Positions 30,938-37,837 of a stretch of 37,837 nucleotides of DNA are shown here, one piece after another (position 1 is the first letter of the stretch; each line of letters opens with the position of its first letter). The notes under the pieces are model-generated. The model did not search any database. It worked only from the letters and a program-made list of their open reading frames with translations, and was not told the origin of the DNA. The translations under genes were made by a program, and so were the position numbers. The stretch is taken from contig JAGLEV010000046.1 of assembly GCA_023144895.1 (NCBI GenBank), positions 1 through 37,837 on the forward strand. The letters run 5' to 3'. Source of the stretch: Thiotrichaceae bacterium. GTDB lineage: Bacteria; Pseudomonadota; Gammaproteobacteria; Thiotrichales; Thiotrichaceae.

Positions 30938-31501
30938 TTATAGAGCAATATTATTCATGATGTTGAGTTCATTGACTATTGATATCACAAGGTTTTGACC
31001 ATGTTGGTCCATCCCTTGGCTTAATTCATCAATATCACGATTACCATCAATCAGTTTCTTCATAATACCTGCAAGTAAGCGCATGCTTCCTCCCGCTTGG
31101 CTCATTTGTTCAGCCATAATTGAGAGTGCAGTGAGTGCCTTACTATCTCCATTACTAGCGGCATAAACCATTTGAGCAATGCCTGGTGCTGCTGCATTGG
31201 GATCTCCTGCCGCCTGTTGTGACGGAAGAGATTGTGGTGTATTGATACCATTGAGGATGGCAGTTATTATTATTCTATCTTCATCATCAAGCCCACTAAG
31301 TCGGTCTAATTGACGTTCTCCAGCGAGTATTTTGCGTATTGCCTTCACTAAGCTAACCCAGCCATTATTCGCACTCACATTGAGTACTTCATCTAGCTTA
31401 CCTTTGAGTTCACTACGCTGAGTAGCATCAGCAACAAGGTTAATTAAACCTGAATGAGTCTGAATAACTTGTTGTTGCTGACTTGGGAGTTTTGATGACA
31501 T
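30938..31501 (-). CDS. Uncharacterised soluble protein in the dusB-fis operon
   Basis: A 187-residue protein with no signal peptide, cysteine or membrane helix. It has two similar helical halves joined by a Gln/Ala/Pro-rich linker (QSLPSQQAAGDPNAAAPG). Each half has a pattern of the form 'G/N-x-W-x-L-hydrophobic-x2-I-x-K-I-L-x-G-x-R' followed by 'D-x-L-x-x-L/G-x-D': compare LVKAIRKILAGERQLDRLSG with LAGIMKKLIDGNRDIDELSQ. This internal duplication is clear in the sequence. I recall similar uncharacterised proteins in other gammaproteobacteria but cannot name the family. It follows fis by 18 bases on the same strand, so it is probably co-transcribed with dusB-fis. No ribosome site is evident. 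Confidence 0.7.
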   Translation of the reverse strand: MSSKLPSQQQQVIQTHSGLINLVADATQRSELKGKLDEVLNVSANNGWVSLVKAIRKILAGERQLDRLSGLDDEDRIIITAILNGINTPQSLPSQQAAGDPNAAAPGIAQMVYAASNGDSKALTALSIMAEQMSQAGGSMRLLAGIMKKLIDGNRDIDELSQGMDQHGQNLVISIVNELNIMNNIAL

Positions 31502-31519
31502 ATTATTACTATTAATAAA

Positions 31520-31780
31520 TTAAGATATTAAACCATAACGTTTCAAGCGAGAGCGTAATGTAGCACGATTAATACCCATGCAGATAGCGGCACGTGATTG
31601 ATTACCATAAGTATGCTCCATCACTTTTTCTAGTAAAGGCTTCTCTATCTCGTCAATGATCAAGCGATACAAGTTCTTTGGATCTTCTTCTTGTGCTTGT
31701 AAGTACTGTTGAGTAACTGTTCGTACTGCACTTTCTAAAGTAGAACACTGTTCTTCGGTTAGTGGTTTTGCGTTATTCAT
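31520..31780 (-). CDS. fis: DNA-binding protein Fis
   Basis: Homodimeric nucleoid protein that bends DNA and activates rRNA and other promoters. At 86 residues it is slightly shorter than the 98-residue enterobacterial form; the N-terminal beta-hairpin arm is shortened. The C-terminal half is well conserved: LYRLIIDEIEKPLLEKVMEH, then the helix-turn-helix NQSRAAICMGINRATLRSRL and KRYGL. AAGG lies upstream of the ATG. It follows dusB by 62 bases, the same order as in Escherichia coli. Confidence 0.96.
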   Translation of the reverse strand: MNNAKPLTEEQCSTLESAVRTVTQQYLQAQEEDPKNLYRLIIDEIEKPLLEKVMEHTYGNQSRAAICMGINRATLRSRLKRYGLIS

Positions 31781-31842
31781 AACATGACCTTATTGTATTA
31801 TGTTTAAATCTCAAGATTAAATAATCGATGAGCCCTTTGGGG

Positions 31843-32805
31843 TTAACTAGCATCAAGCACCTCGTGCAGATATTCTAGTTGTTGTGCTGGAGTTGTTGCT
31901 CCAAAAATAAATAGTTTGTTCTGCTTTGACACTCCCAAACTGTCTAGATACCATCCTATATGTTTTCGAGCGATTTGTAGTCCTTGAGTGCTGAAAAATT
32001 GATGAAGTGATAAAACATGCTGATAAATAGTACTATGCTGTAGCTTTCTTGGTGTTGGAACTATTGCTAAGCCACTTTCTAGGCTTTGGTTGAGCTCCTT
32101 GAAAATCCAAGGTCGACCACGAGCAACTCTGCCAATCATAATGCCATCAACATCGGTGTAATTTAGGATAAAGCGAATATCTTCAATGGTTGTTATGTCA
32201 CCATTAGCAATGATGGGGATTTGTATCAAGTGCTTGAGCTGACGTATTGTCTCATATTCTGCAAAGCCTTTGAAGCCGTCTTCTCGGGATCTACCATGGA
32301 TAGAGATAGCCGTAATGCCTTCTTGTTCAGCAATCTGTGCAATTTCAATTGCATTGCGGTTTTTTCGAGACCAGCCAGTGCGAATTTTTAGTGTCACAGG
32401 TACTGTTAATTTACTTGTTAAGGCTTTTAGAATAGCCCTAACCTTTATTTTATCCTGCATTAATGCTGATCCTGCGGCAGCATTACAAACTTTTTTAACA
32501 GGGCAGCCCATATTGATATCAATAATTTGCGCCCCCTTATCAACACAAAATTCAGCGGCACGCGCCATTGCGTGAGGGTCAGTTCCAGCAATTTGCACTG
32601 AACGTGGTTCAGCTTCATTGGCTTGAGGTAATCTGGCTTTTGATTTGGGAGAGTCCCATAAATCGATATCTGAGGTAAGCATTTCCGAAGTGGTCAATCC
32701 TGCACCAAATTCTCTACAGATTGTTCGAAATGGAGGGTCTGTAATTCCAGCCATTGGAGCCAGAAGTATATTGCTTTTTAAGGTATAAGGACCAATGGTT
32801 AACAT
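31843..32805 (-). CDS. dusB: tRNA-dihydrouridine synthase B
   Basis: FMN-dependent reductase that makes dihydrouridine in the tRNA D loop. The 320 residues form a TIM barrel plus a small helical domain: LLAPMAGITDPPFR (FMN site), QIAGTDPHAMARAAEF, the catalytic Cys in DINMGCPVKKV, LKIRTGW, SIHGRSREDGF, IIANGDI and DGIMIGRVARGRPWIF. The association with fis directly downstream assigns it to DusB rather than DusA or DusC. A clear ribosome site is not seen before the ATG. Confidence 0.97.
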   Translation of the reverse strand: MLTIGPYTLKSNILLAPMAGITDPPFRTICREFGAGLTTSEMLTSDIDLWDSPKSKARLPQANEAEPRSVQIAGTDPHAMARAAEFCVDKGAQIIDINMGCPVKKVCNAAAGSALMQDKIKVRAILKALTSKLTVPVTLKIRTGWSRKNRNAIEIAQIAEQEGITAISIHGRSREDGFKGFAEYETIRQLKHLIQIPIIANGDITTIEDIRFILNYTDVDGIMIGRVARGRPWIFKELNQSLESGLAIVPTPRKLQHSTIYQHVLSLHQFFSTQGLQIARKHIGWYLDSLGVSKQNKLFIFGATTPAQQLEYLHEVLDAS

Positions 32806-32918
32806 AATATCAAAATGATTTTACACAGCGGTGTTGCTAAAAGTTAAGCCATCAATTGAATCAAGAGGTTATCTTGATATCTCTGTCATAGTAGACTGGC
32901 GTATGAAGGAGGAGGTAT

Positions 32919-33602
32919 CTATAGAAATTTAAATTGAAAAGAGACAGCATCATCACCAGGGTCTGCAATCTTGATTCTAAATGTCACCGTCTCGTCTGGA
33001 GTCAATAATTTATCCACTTGATACTGTTTACGTTGGTATTGTGCAGGACCAAAGCGGCGTAGAGCAACCACTTTGCCTGTTTTATCTAAGAAGTTTACTT
33101 CAATCAAAGGGAGAGGCTGACTAAAATCAGCTTTGTTATTAAAGGTTGCAGCGATGATTAATGAATTGGGTTCATTGGGGTGGGCATAAACATTACGACT
33201 GGCTATCTTTATTTGCTTAGGATTACGCTTAGGCTTGATGGTACAGCCGATGAGGTAGCAAGTTGTGCGGGTGATACTTGATGTTAGTGGCTGGTGAGCT
33301 AGCCAGCTACGAGAGCTATAAGCTACCTGTAATAACATGAAAAAAATCAAACCAATGGCTGCCCATAACATTAATCTTTTTGATTGATCCTCTGACTCAT
33401 GAGTATGAGGGTAAACAGGAGTAACGCCTGATTCATTATGGTTATTATGTGCTTTAGCATGTTGTGAGTAGGTGCTACTAACCGATACCATGCCATCAAA
33501 GACATGAGAGCATTCACCACAACGTAGTTTACCATTGGCGGCAGTTATCTCTTTGATGCTGACACGAAAGACGGCTTCACAGTGAGGACATTGAGTATAC
33601 AT
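32919..33602 (-). CDS. Zinc-ribbon DUF3426 membrane protein
   Basis: A 227-residue protein with an N-terminal MJ0042-type zinc ribbon (Cys5, Cys8, Cys28, Cys31 in YTQCPHC ... RCGECSHVFDG), a ~45-residue linker, one membrane helix (LMLWAAIGLIFFMLLQVAYS) and a C-terminal DUF3426 domain, probably periplasmic, with the FLDKTGKVVALRRFGPAQY and DPGDDAVSFQFKF stretches. Position between prmA and dusB-fis is typical for gammaproteobacteria. No function is established for the family. Confidence 0.9.
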   Translation of the reverse strand: MYTQCPHCEAVFRVSIKEITAANGKLRCGECSHVFDGMVSVSSTYSQHAKAHNNHNESGVTPVYPHTHESEDQSKRLMLWAAIGLIFFMLLQVAYSSRSWLAHQPLTSSITRTTCYLIGCTIKPKRNPKQIKIASRNVYAHPNEPNSLIIAATFNNKADFSQPLPLIEVNFLDKTGKVVALRRFGPAQYQRKQYQVDKLLTPDETVTFRIKIADPGDDAVSFQFKFL

Positions 33603-33672
33603 GATTATTTTCTTGAGCCCATTTAAGTCTAGAATGGATAGTGATTTTTTTTAATTAACCTAAAAGTCAGGC

Positions 33673-33678
33673 ATTATA
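33673..33678 (-). promoter_or_regulatory. Possible -10 element for the DUF3426-dusB-fis transcript
   Basis: The minus strand reads TATAAT at 33678-33673, 71 bases before the DUF3426 start. No good -35 is found 16-18 bases upstream. A sequence AGTCTAGA occurs on both sides (near 33630 and 33687) in direct orientation. Confidence 0.3.
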
Positions 33679-33785
33679 CCCCTTAGTCTAGATTCCCCAT
33701 ATTAAAATTATTACATACCTATAGTTTTATTACAGTTTTTGCTTCAGGTCAAATACGCATCTTTTCTAAGGTGTATAGAGATAAC

Positions 33786-34661
33786 TTATGCGCGTGTTGC
33801 ATTGATTCTTAACCAGCCATCTAAATGGCTTACTTCTATAGGGTCAAAAAAGGGTGCATAGGCGGTAATAATTGCACTTTCTTGAGCAACAAGTATACCA
33901 GATAAAACCAACTGCCCGCCCTTTTTTAGCCTCATAGAGAAGCTTTCAGCCAGCTCAACCAGTGGTCCAGATAATATATTGGCTAATAGTACTTCTACAG
34001 GCTCTTTAGGTAGCTCTGCTGGCAAGTATAAGGGAATAAGTGCTAAATCAATCGCATTGAGCTTAGCATTGCTCTTAGTCGCTGTTATTGCTTGTGGGTC
34101 AATATCGGTAGCGATGGCTTTTATTGCGCCTAACTTGAGAGCCGCAACGGCTAGTATTCCTGAGCCACAACCATAATCTAATACTGTTTTTCCTAAAGGT
34201 GGATTTTGGTCTAACCACTCTAGACAAAGTGCGGTTGTTGGATGGGTTCCTGTACCAAAAGCAAGACCTGGATCAAGAATAATATAGGTGTTTTTATCAT
34301 CAGGAGGGCTAATATGGCTAGGATAAATCCATAAGCTAGAGCCAAAAAGCATGGGTTTATAATCATCCATCCATGCCCGTTCCCATACTTGTTCAACTAA
34401 ATCTTCAGTACGGATTGCTTGAATTTGTGGGTTTAACTTCTGTAGTATTTCAATAGTGGATTGAAGATTAATATTGCTATCAAACAGTCCAGTGAAAATA
34501 ATACTATCCCAAAGCGGAGTCGTATTAATAGCAGGTTCAAGAATAGGGTTATCTTCAGCATCTTGATAACATACAGAGACCGCACCTGCTGCCTCTAATA
34601 ATTGGGTAACAATAGGTTCTTGTTCGCGGTGGCAAGTGCAGAAGAGCTGTTTCCAGCTCAT
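33786..34661 (-). CDS. prmA: Ribosomal protein L11 methyltransferase
   Basis: SAM-dependent enzyme that trimethylates ribosomal protein L11. The 291 residues have the N-terminal substrate-recognition domain ([10 protein letters not shown]..., ending [15 protein letters not shown]) and a Rossmann methyltransferase domain with [22 protein letters not shown], the SAM loop [15 protein letters not shown], and [14 protein letters not shown] containing the N-x-x-x-x-P catalytic-site stretch. Its start overlaps the accC stop (ATGA). Confidence 0.97.
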   Translation of the reverse strand: MSWKQLFCTCHREQEPIVTQLLEAAGAVSVCYQDAEDNPILEPAINTTPLWDSIIFTGLFDSNINLQSTIEILQKLNPQIQAIRTEDLVEQVWERAWMDDYKPMLFGSSLWIYPSHISPPDDKNTYIILDPGLAFGTGTHPTTALCLEWLDQNPPLGKTVLDYGCGSGILAVAALKLGAIKAIATDIDPQAITATKSNAKLNAIDLALIPLYLPAELPKEPVEVLLANILSGPLVELAESFSMRLKKGGQLVLSGILVAQESAIITAYAPFFDPIEVSHLDGWLRINATRA

Positions 34662-36001
34662 GAGTCTTTTTTCAAGATATGTTCTAGGTAATGGATATTT
34701 GGAGCACCTTTCTGAAAGCCTTTATCTTCTAATATTTTCAGTTGGAGAGGAATATTAGTTTTTATACCTTCAATGATCATCTCAGTTAAAGCACCCTGCA
34801 TACGCACAATGGCAGTTTCACGATCTTCAGCATAAGTGATCAGTTTACCAATCATTGAGTCGTAGTTAGGTGGTACAGAATAATCAGAATAAATATGTGA
34901 ATCAACTCTTACGCCTAAGCCACCAGGAGGGTGGTAGCGTGTTATTTTTCCTGGTGAGGGTAAAAATGATACGGGATCTTCCGCATTAATTCGACACTCA
35001 ATAGCATGTCCCTTTGGGATTATCTTTTCAGGAAGATCAAGCACTTCACCAGCAGCTATTTTTAGTTGCTCTTTAACAAGATCAATGCCTGTAATCATTT
35101 CAGTGACGGTATGTTCTACTTGCAATCGAGTGTTCATTTCGATAAAGAAGAATTCACCTTTTTCATAGAGAAATTCAAACGTTCCAGCACCGTGGTAATC
35201 AATGGCTTGGCAAGCTTCAACTAAGATTTTACCTAAGGCTTCACGTTCAGATTTTGGAAGATCAGGTGCAGGGGCCTCTTCAACCACTTTTTGGTGACGG
35301 CGCTGCATAGAGCAATCACGTTCGCAAAGATGCACCGCATGACCATGTTTGTCAGATAAAACCTGAAACTCAATATGGCGAGGCGTGGTAAGAAACTTCT
35401 CCATATATAAAACATCATTACCAAAGGCTCCCTTGGCTTCTGTTTTAGTGAGGCTAACGGATTCTAATAAATCAGCTTCACGTTCAATCACTCGCATACC
35501 ACGACCACCACCACCACTGGTTGCTTTGACGATAACAGGGTAGCCAATATCTTTAGCCATTTGTTTGAGTTCAGCTTCATCTTCTGGAATTGCACCATCA
35601 GAGCCAGGTACACAAGGAACCTGTGACTTTATCATGGCTTCTTTGGCTGAAATTTTATCACCCATTAGGCGAATCGTTTCTGCTTTAGGGCCAATAAAAA
35701 TAAAGCCACTAGAAACGACACGCTCAGCAAAATCAGCATTCTCAGATAGGAATCCATAGCCAGGATGAATGGCATCTGCATTTGTTAATTCAGCGGCACT
35801 AATAATAGCTGGAATATTCAGATAGCTATCAACAGAAGGGGGAGGACCAATACAAACGGATTCGTCTGCCAAACGTACATGTTTGAGGTCTCGGTCAACT
35901 GTAGAGTGAATAGCAACAGTTTTAATCCCCATTTCTCGGCATGCGCGCAAAATACGTAGTGCAATTTCACCACGATTTGCAATGAGAACTTTTTTAATCA
36001 T
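34658..36001 (-). CDS. accC: Acetyl-CoA carboxylase, biotin carboxylase subunit
   Basis: ATP-grasp enzyme that carboxylates biotin on AccB, the first half-reaction of fatty-acid synthesis. The 447 residues include [35 protein letters not shown], the glycine-rich ATP lid [47 protein letters not shown] and [16 protein letters not shown] with catalytic Glu/Arg. It follows accB by 35 bases and overlaps prmA by four. Confidence 0.98.
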   Translation of the reverse strand: MIKKVLIANRGEIALRILRACREMGIKTVAIHSTVDRDLKHVRLADESVCIGPPPSVDSYLNIPAIISAAELTNADAIHPGYGFLSENADFAERVVSSGFIFIGPKAETIRLMGDKISAKEAMIKSQVPCVPGSDGAIPEDEAELKQMAKDIGYPVIVKATSGGGGRGMRVIEREADLLESVSLTKTEAKGAFGNDVLYMEKFLTTPRHIEFQVLSDKHGHAVHLCERDCSMQRRHQKVVEEAPAPDLPKSEREALGKILVEACQAIDYHGAGTFEFLYEKGEFFFIEMNTRLQVEHTVTEMITGIDLVKEQLKIAAGEVLDLPEKIIPKGHAIECRINAEDPVSFLPSPGKITRYHPPGGLGVRVDSHIYSDYSVPPNYDSMIGKLITYAEDRETAIVRMQGALTEMIIEGIKTNIPLQLKILEDKGFQKGAPNIHYLEHILKKDS

Positions 36002-36036
36002 ATGTTAATTCCAGTATTTTGCATGTCAGGTGTTTA

Positions 36037-36501
36037 TTATTCAATAACAATCAAAGGTTGCCCAAACTCAACAGGCTGTTCATTTTCAACCAGTATGGCT
36101 TTGACTGTACCTGTTTTATCTGCCTCAATTTGGTTTAGCATTTTCATTGCTTCAATGATACAAACAGTATCACCGACTGAAACAGTATCACCAATTTCAA
36201 CAAAAACAGGAGTTCCAGGGGAGGAAGCTCGGTAAAAAGTACCTACCATGGGGGAGGTAATCTGATGCCCAGAAACTGTATTATTACTTTCTGTGCTTGC
36301 TTCTATTGTAGGGCTAGTTGCAATAGGTGCTAGAGTAGCAGGAGCTACCATTGCTTGTTGTGGTGCAGCCGCTTGGATAACGGGAGCAATGGCAGAGGCT
36401 TTTGATATGCGTAAGCTATCCTCACCTTCAGTGATTTCGATTTCTGCTACTTCACTATTCTCGATAAGATCAATTATTTTCTTAATTTTTCTTACATCCA
36501 T
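36037..36501 (-). CDS. accB: Acetyl-CoA carboxylase, biotin carboxyl carrier protein
   Basis: Carries biotin between AccC and the carboxyltransferase. The 154 residues have an N-terminal dimerisation part ([20 protein letters not shown]), a flexible Ala/Pro-rich linker (~35-75) and the biotinyl domain with [16 protein letters not shown] and [15 protein letters not shown], the biotinylated residue being Lys120. An AGG is placed 7-10 bases before the ATG. It lies between aroQ (42 bases upstream) and accC. Confidence 0.98.
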   Translation of the reverse strand: MDVRKIKKIIDLIENSEVAEIEITEGEDSLRISKASAIAPVIQAAAPQQAMVAPATLAPIATSPTIEASTESNNTVSGHQITSPMVGTFYRASSPGTPVFVEIGDTVSVGDTVCIIEAMKMLNQIEADKTGTVKAILVENEQPVEFGQPLIVIE

Positions 36502-36543
36502 TTTAATACCTAGTCTAATTTAATCATTTGAAAAATAGAGTGT

Positions 36544-36987
36544 TTATTCTCTGTTTAATTTGTCTATAGCTGCCTGTAAGGCAAGACGGTAGCCTGTTGA
36601 TCCCAGACCAATAATGACACCCTCTGCGATATCTGAAAAGTACGAATGTTGACGAAACTTCTCTCGCTGGTGTGTATTGGATAAGTGAATCTCAATAAAA
36701 GGAATATTAACGGCTAATAATGCATCCCTAAGAGCAATACTTGTATGAGTAAAAGCTGCAGGGTTAAAAATTATAAAGTCAATTTGCTGGTTTTGGCAAT
36801 GGTGTATTTGTTCAATGAGTTCGTGTTCAGCATTACTTTGGAAGCATTTTAGTTCACTATGATGCTGGTTAGCATAGACCATTAGCTCTTTTTCAATAGA
36901 GGCTAAGGTTTTATTGCCATATTTTTCAGGCTCTCGTGTTCCTAACAAGTTTAAATTCGGACCATTAAGTAATAATAACTTTGGCAT
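36544..36987 (-). CDS. aroQ: Type II 3-dehydroquinate dehydratase
   Basis: Third step of the shikimate pathway, by the type II (anti-elimination) mechanism. The 147 residues show [19 protein letters not shown] with catalytic Tyr23, the [14 protein letters not shown] loop, [19 protein letters not shown], and [19 protein letters not shown] with the catalytic His and Arg. It heads the aroQ-accB-accC-prmA operon, a standard gammaproteobacterial order. Confidence 0.97.
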   Translation of the reverse strand: MPKLLLLNGPNLNLLGTREPEKYGNKTLASIEKELMVYANQHHSELKCFQSNAEHELIEQIHHCQNQQIDFIIFNPAAFTHTSIALRDALLAVNIPFIEIHLSNTHQREKFRQHSYFSDIAEGVIIGLGSTGYRLALQAAIDKLNRE

Positions 36988-37081
36988 AACAGAATCTCAA
37001 TTGACTACCAGCACTATCAAATGGAGTGCATGATGATTGCAAGTCTATGTTGATAGACGTATTAGGGATAGTACAGGTAAT

Positions 37082-37104
37082 TACTTATAAGTACCACCTG
37101 TGGT
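37082..37104. promoter_or_regulatory. Palindromes upstream of aroQ
   Basis: TACTTATAAGTA (37082-37093) is a perfect 12-base palindrome, followed directly by ACCAC-CT-GTGGT (37093-37104), a five-base dyad. They lie about 95-117 bases before the aroQ start on its upstream side. Operator function is a guess. Confidence 0.3.
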
Positions 37105-37125
37105 GTGAGGCTATTTATGGTAGGC

Positions 37126-37160
37126 ATAAAAAAGGGTCAGACTAAGCTGACCCCTTCTTT
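37126..37160 (-). terminator. Bidirectional terminator for the right-edge repeat protein gene
   Basis: GGGTCAG (37134-37140) pairs with CTGACCC (37147-37153) over a six-base loop. On the minus strand it is followed by six or more T (complement of AAAAAA at 37127-37133), a strong intrinsic terminator 50-80 bases after the stop of the repeat-protein gene. The plus strand also has a T-rich tail. Confidence 0.75.
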
Positions 37161-37211
37161 TGTTAAATGTTTAACTCAACTTATCATTTAATAAATTAAG
37201 ATAAATTAATA

Positions 37212-37837
37212 TTAACGATTTTGCTGGTAACGATGTAAAGCAGAACGTGTTGCTGGGTTTACTACGCCATTGATAGGGCCTTTGTAATAACCTTTTGCTT
37301 TCAGTTTACGCTGTAGTGCAGGGATATCTACACGATTAGTGTTCTGTGCTGGTGCTGTGCGACGAGGAGCTGGACGTTTTGCTCCACCACGACATCCATA
37401 AGCATGGCTATGGTTTCTATTGCCATACTTGTGTGTGTGGCGAATTGATTTAGTACAACGTGGAATCGCTGGATGTGCATGAGTCCAACGGTTTCCTGTT
37501 GTTGCGCGACGTGGTGCTGTATGACGAGGAGCTGCACGACGTTGTCCACGACAACTGTACTTATGGTTATGAGAACCTTTGCTCTTGTGGTTATGTCTTA
37601 CTGACTTAGTACAATTAGCAATGGCTGGATGAGTATGTCCACTGTAGCGACGAGGCGACGTTGCACGACGAGGTGCAGTATGACGAGGTGCTGCACGACG
37701 TTGTCCACGACAACTGTATTTATGGTTATGAGGACCATTGTTCTTGTGGTTATGTCTTACTGACTTAGTACAATTAGCAATGGCTGGGTGAGTATGCCCT
37801 GCTGCGCGACGAGCAGGTCGAGCTGGCGCACGGTATG
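37212..37837 (-). CDS. Cys/His-rich tandem-repeat protein with C-terminal peptidoglycan-binding-like domain (partial)
   Basis: The C-terminal 207 residues of a larger protein whose start lies beyond the right edge; the frame is open from 37835 down to the TAA at 37212-37214. From the N side there is the tail of one repeat (ending RRAA), two near-identical 53-residue repeats (37799-37641 and 37640-37482; 44 of the first 47 residues are the same) and a third, diverged copy from 37481. Each full unit has the pattern H-x-HPAI-x2-CTKS-x-RH-x-HK ... HNHKYSCRGQRR followed by an APRRA-rich basic stretch, so two cysteines and about seven histidines per repeat. Residues 37331-37215 form a helix-turn-helix-like PG_binding_1 pattern: VDIPALQRKLKAKGYYKGPI, then ATRSALHRYQ. 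A secreted, wall-attached, possibly metal-binding protein is inferred. An overlapping 73-codon frame at 37328-37549 is a shadow. Confidence 0.75.
   Translation of the reverse strand, partial: YRAPARPARRAAGHTHPAIANCTKSVRHNHKNNGPHNHKYSCRGQRRAAPRHTAPRRATSPRRYSGHTHPAIANCTKSVRHNHKSKGSHNHKYSCRGQRRAAPRHTAPRRATTGNRWTHAHPAIPRCTKSIRHTHKYGNRNHSHAYGCRGGAKRPAPRRTAPAQNTNRVDIPALQRKLKAKGYYKGPINGVVNPATRSALHRYQQNR

Noticed and set aside
37328-37549. A 73-codon minus-strand open frame
   Set aside because: It is an alternative frame of the Cys/His repeat region. The frame that runs to the window edge has exact 53-residue periodicity and a recognisable C-terminal domain.
37482-37799. Possible CRISPR array
   Set aside because: Repeats are 159 bp, directly tandem without unique spacers, and in phase with a reading frame, so they are protein-coding repeats.

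Overview
The window is an AT-rich stretch of a gammaproteobacterial chromosome. The evidence is gene order: pyrG-kdsA-eno-ftsB-ispD-ispF, dnaB-alr, dusB-fis, aroQ-accB-accC-prmA and the arsC/wrbA/DUF2069 trio are all gammaproteobacterial arrangements. Low GC, many lysine and asparagine codons and several small secreted Cys/His-rich proteins would fit a sulfur-oxidiser-like lineage such as Thiotrichales, but the sequence alone does not prove that. No tRNA, rRNA, CRISPR array, insertion sequence, integrase or phage gene was seen, so this is mostly core chromosome with short lineage-specific islands between conserved operons.

Layout. 1-2700: a secreted ankyrin protein (minus), a gene-free stretch with a strong promoter and a strong terminator but no gene (candidate small RNA or attenuated leader), the RNA ligase RtcB, and a small basic protein with RNA hairpins before and inside its reading frame. 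2701-9357: a translationally coupled pair (RnfD-like membrane protein and exported DUF2330 protein), a GcvR-like ACT protein, the nucleotide pyrophosphatase YceF, an MscS-family channel and a membrane diguanylate cyclase. 9510-16816: CTP synthesis, KDO-8-phosphate synthesis, enolase, the divisome protein FtsB, two MEP isoprenoid enzymes and an orphan BatD-like protein. 17145-21614: a secreted His-rich protein of unknown function, an Smr endonuclease-like protein, SurE, an exported thioredoxin-like protein, and the arsC/wrbA/DUF2069 cluster. 21817-28918: replicative helicase, alanine racemase, a small orphan gene and PurL.

29015-37837 is almost all on the minus strand. It holds dusB-fis followed by an uncharacterised gene and then a broken gene that carries two frameshifts and one in-frame stop; a DUF3426 zinc-ribbon membrane protein; the aroQ-accB-accC-prmA operon; and, running off the right edge, the C-terminal part of a protein made of 53-residue Cys/His-rich tandem repeats ending in a peptidoglycan-binding-like domain. 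That last gene is visible only because its frame stays open to the window edge.

The observations most worth following are the right-edge repeat protein, the multiply broken gene in the dusB-fis operon, the gene-less transcription unit upstream of rtcB, and the small basic gene whose probable transcription end lies before its stop codon. Everything else is mostly housekeeping with clear family assignments.
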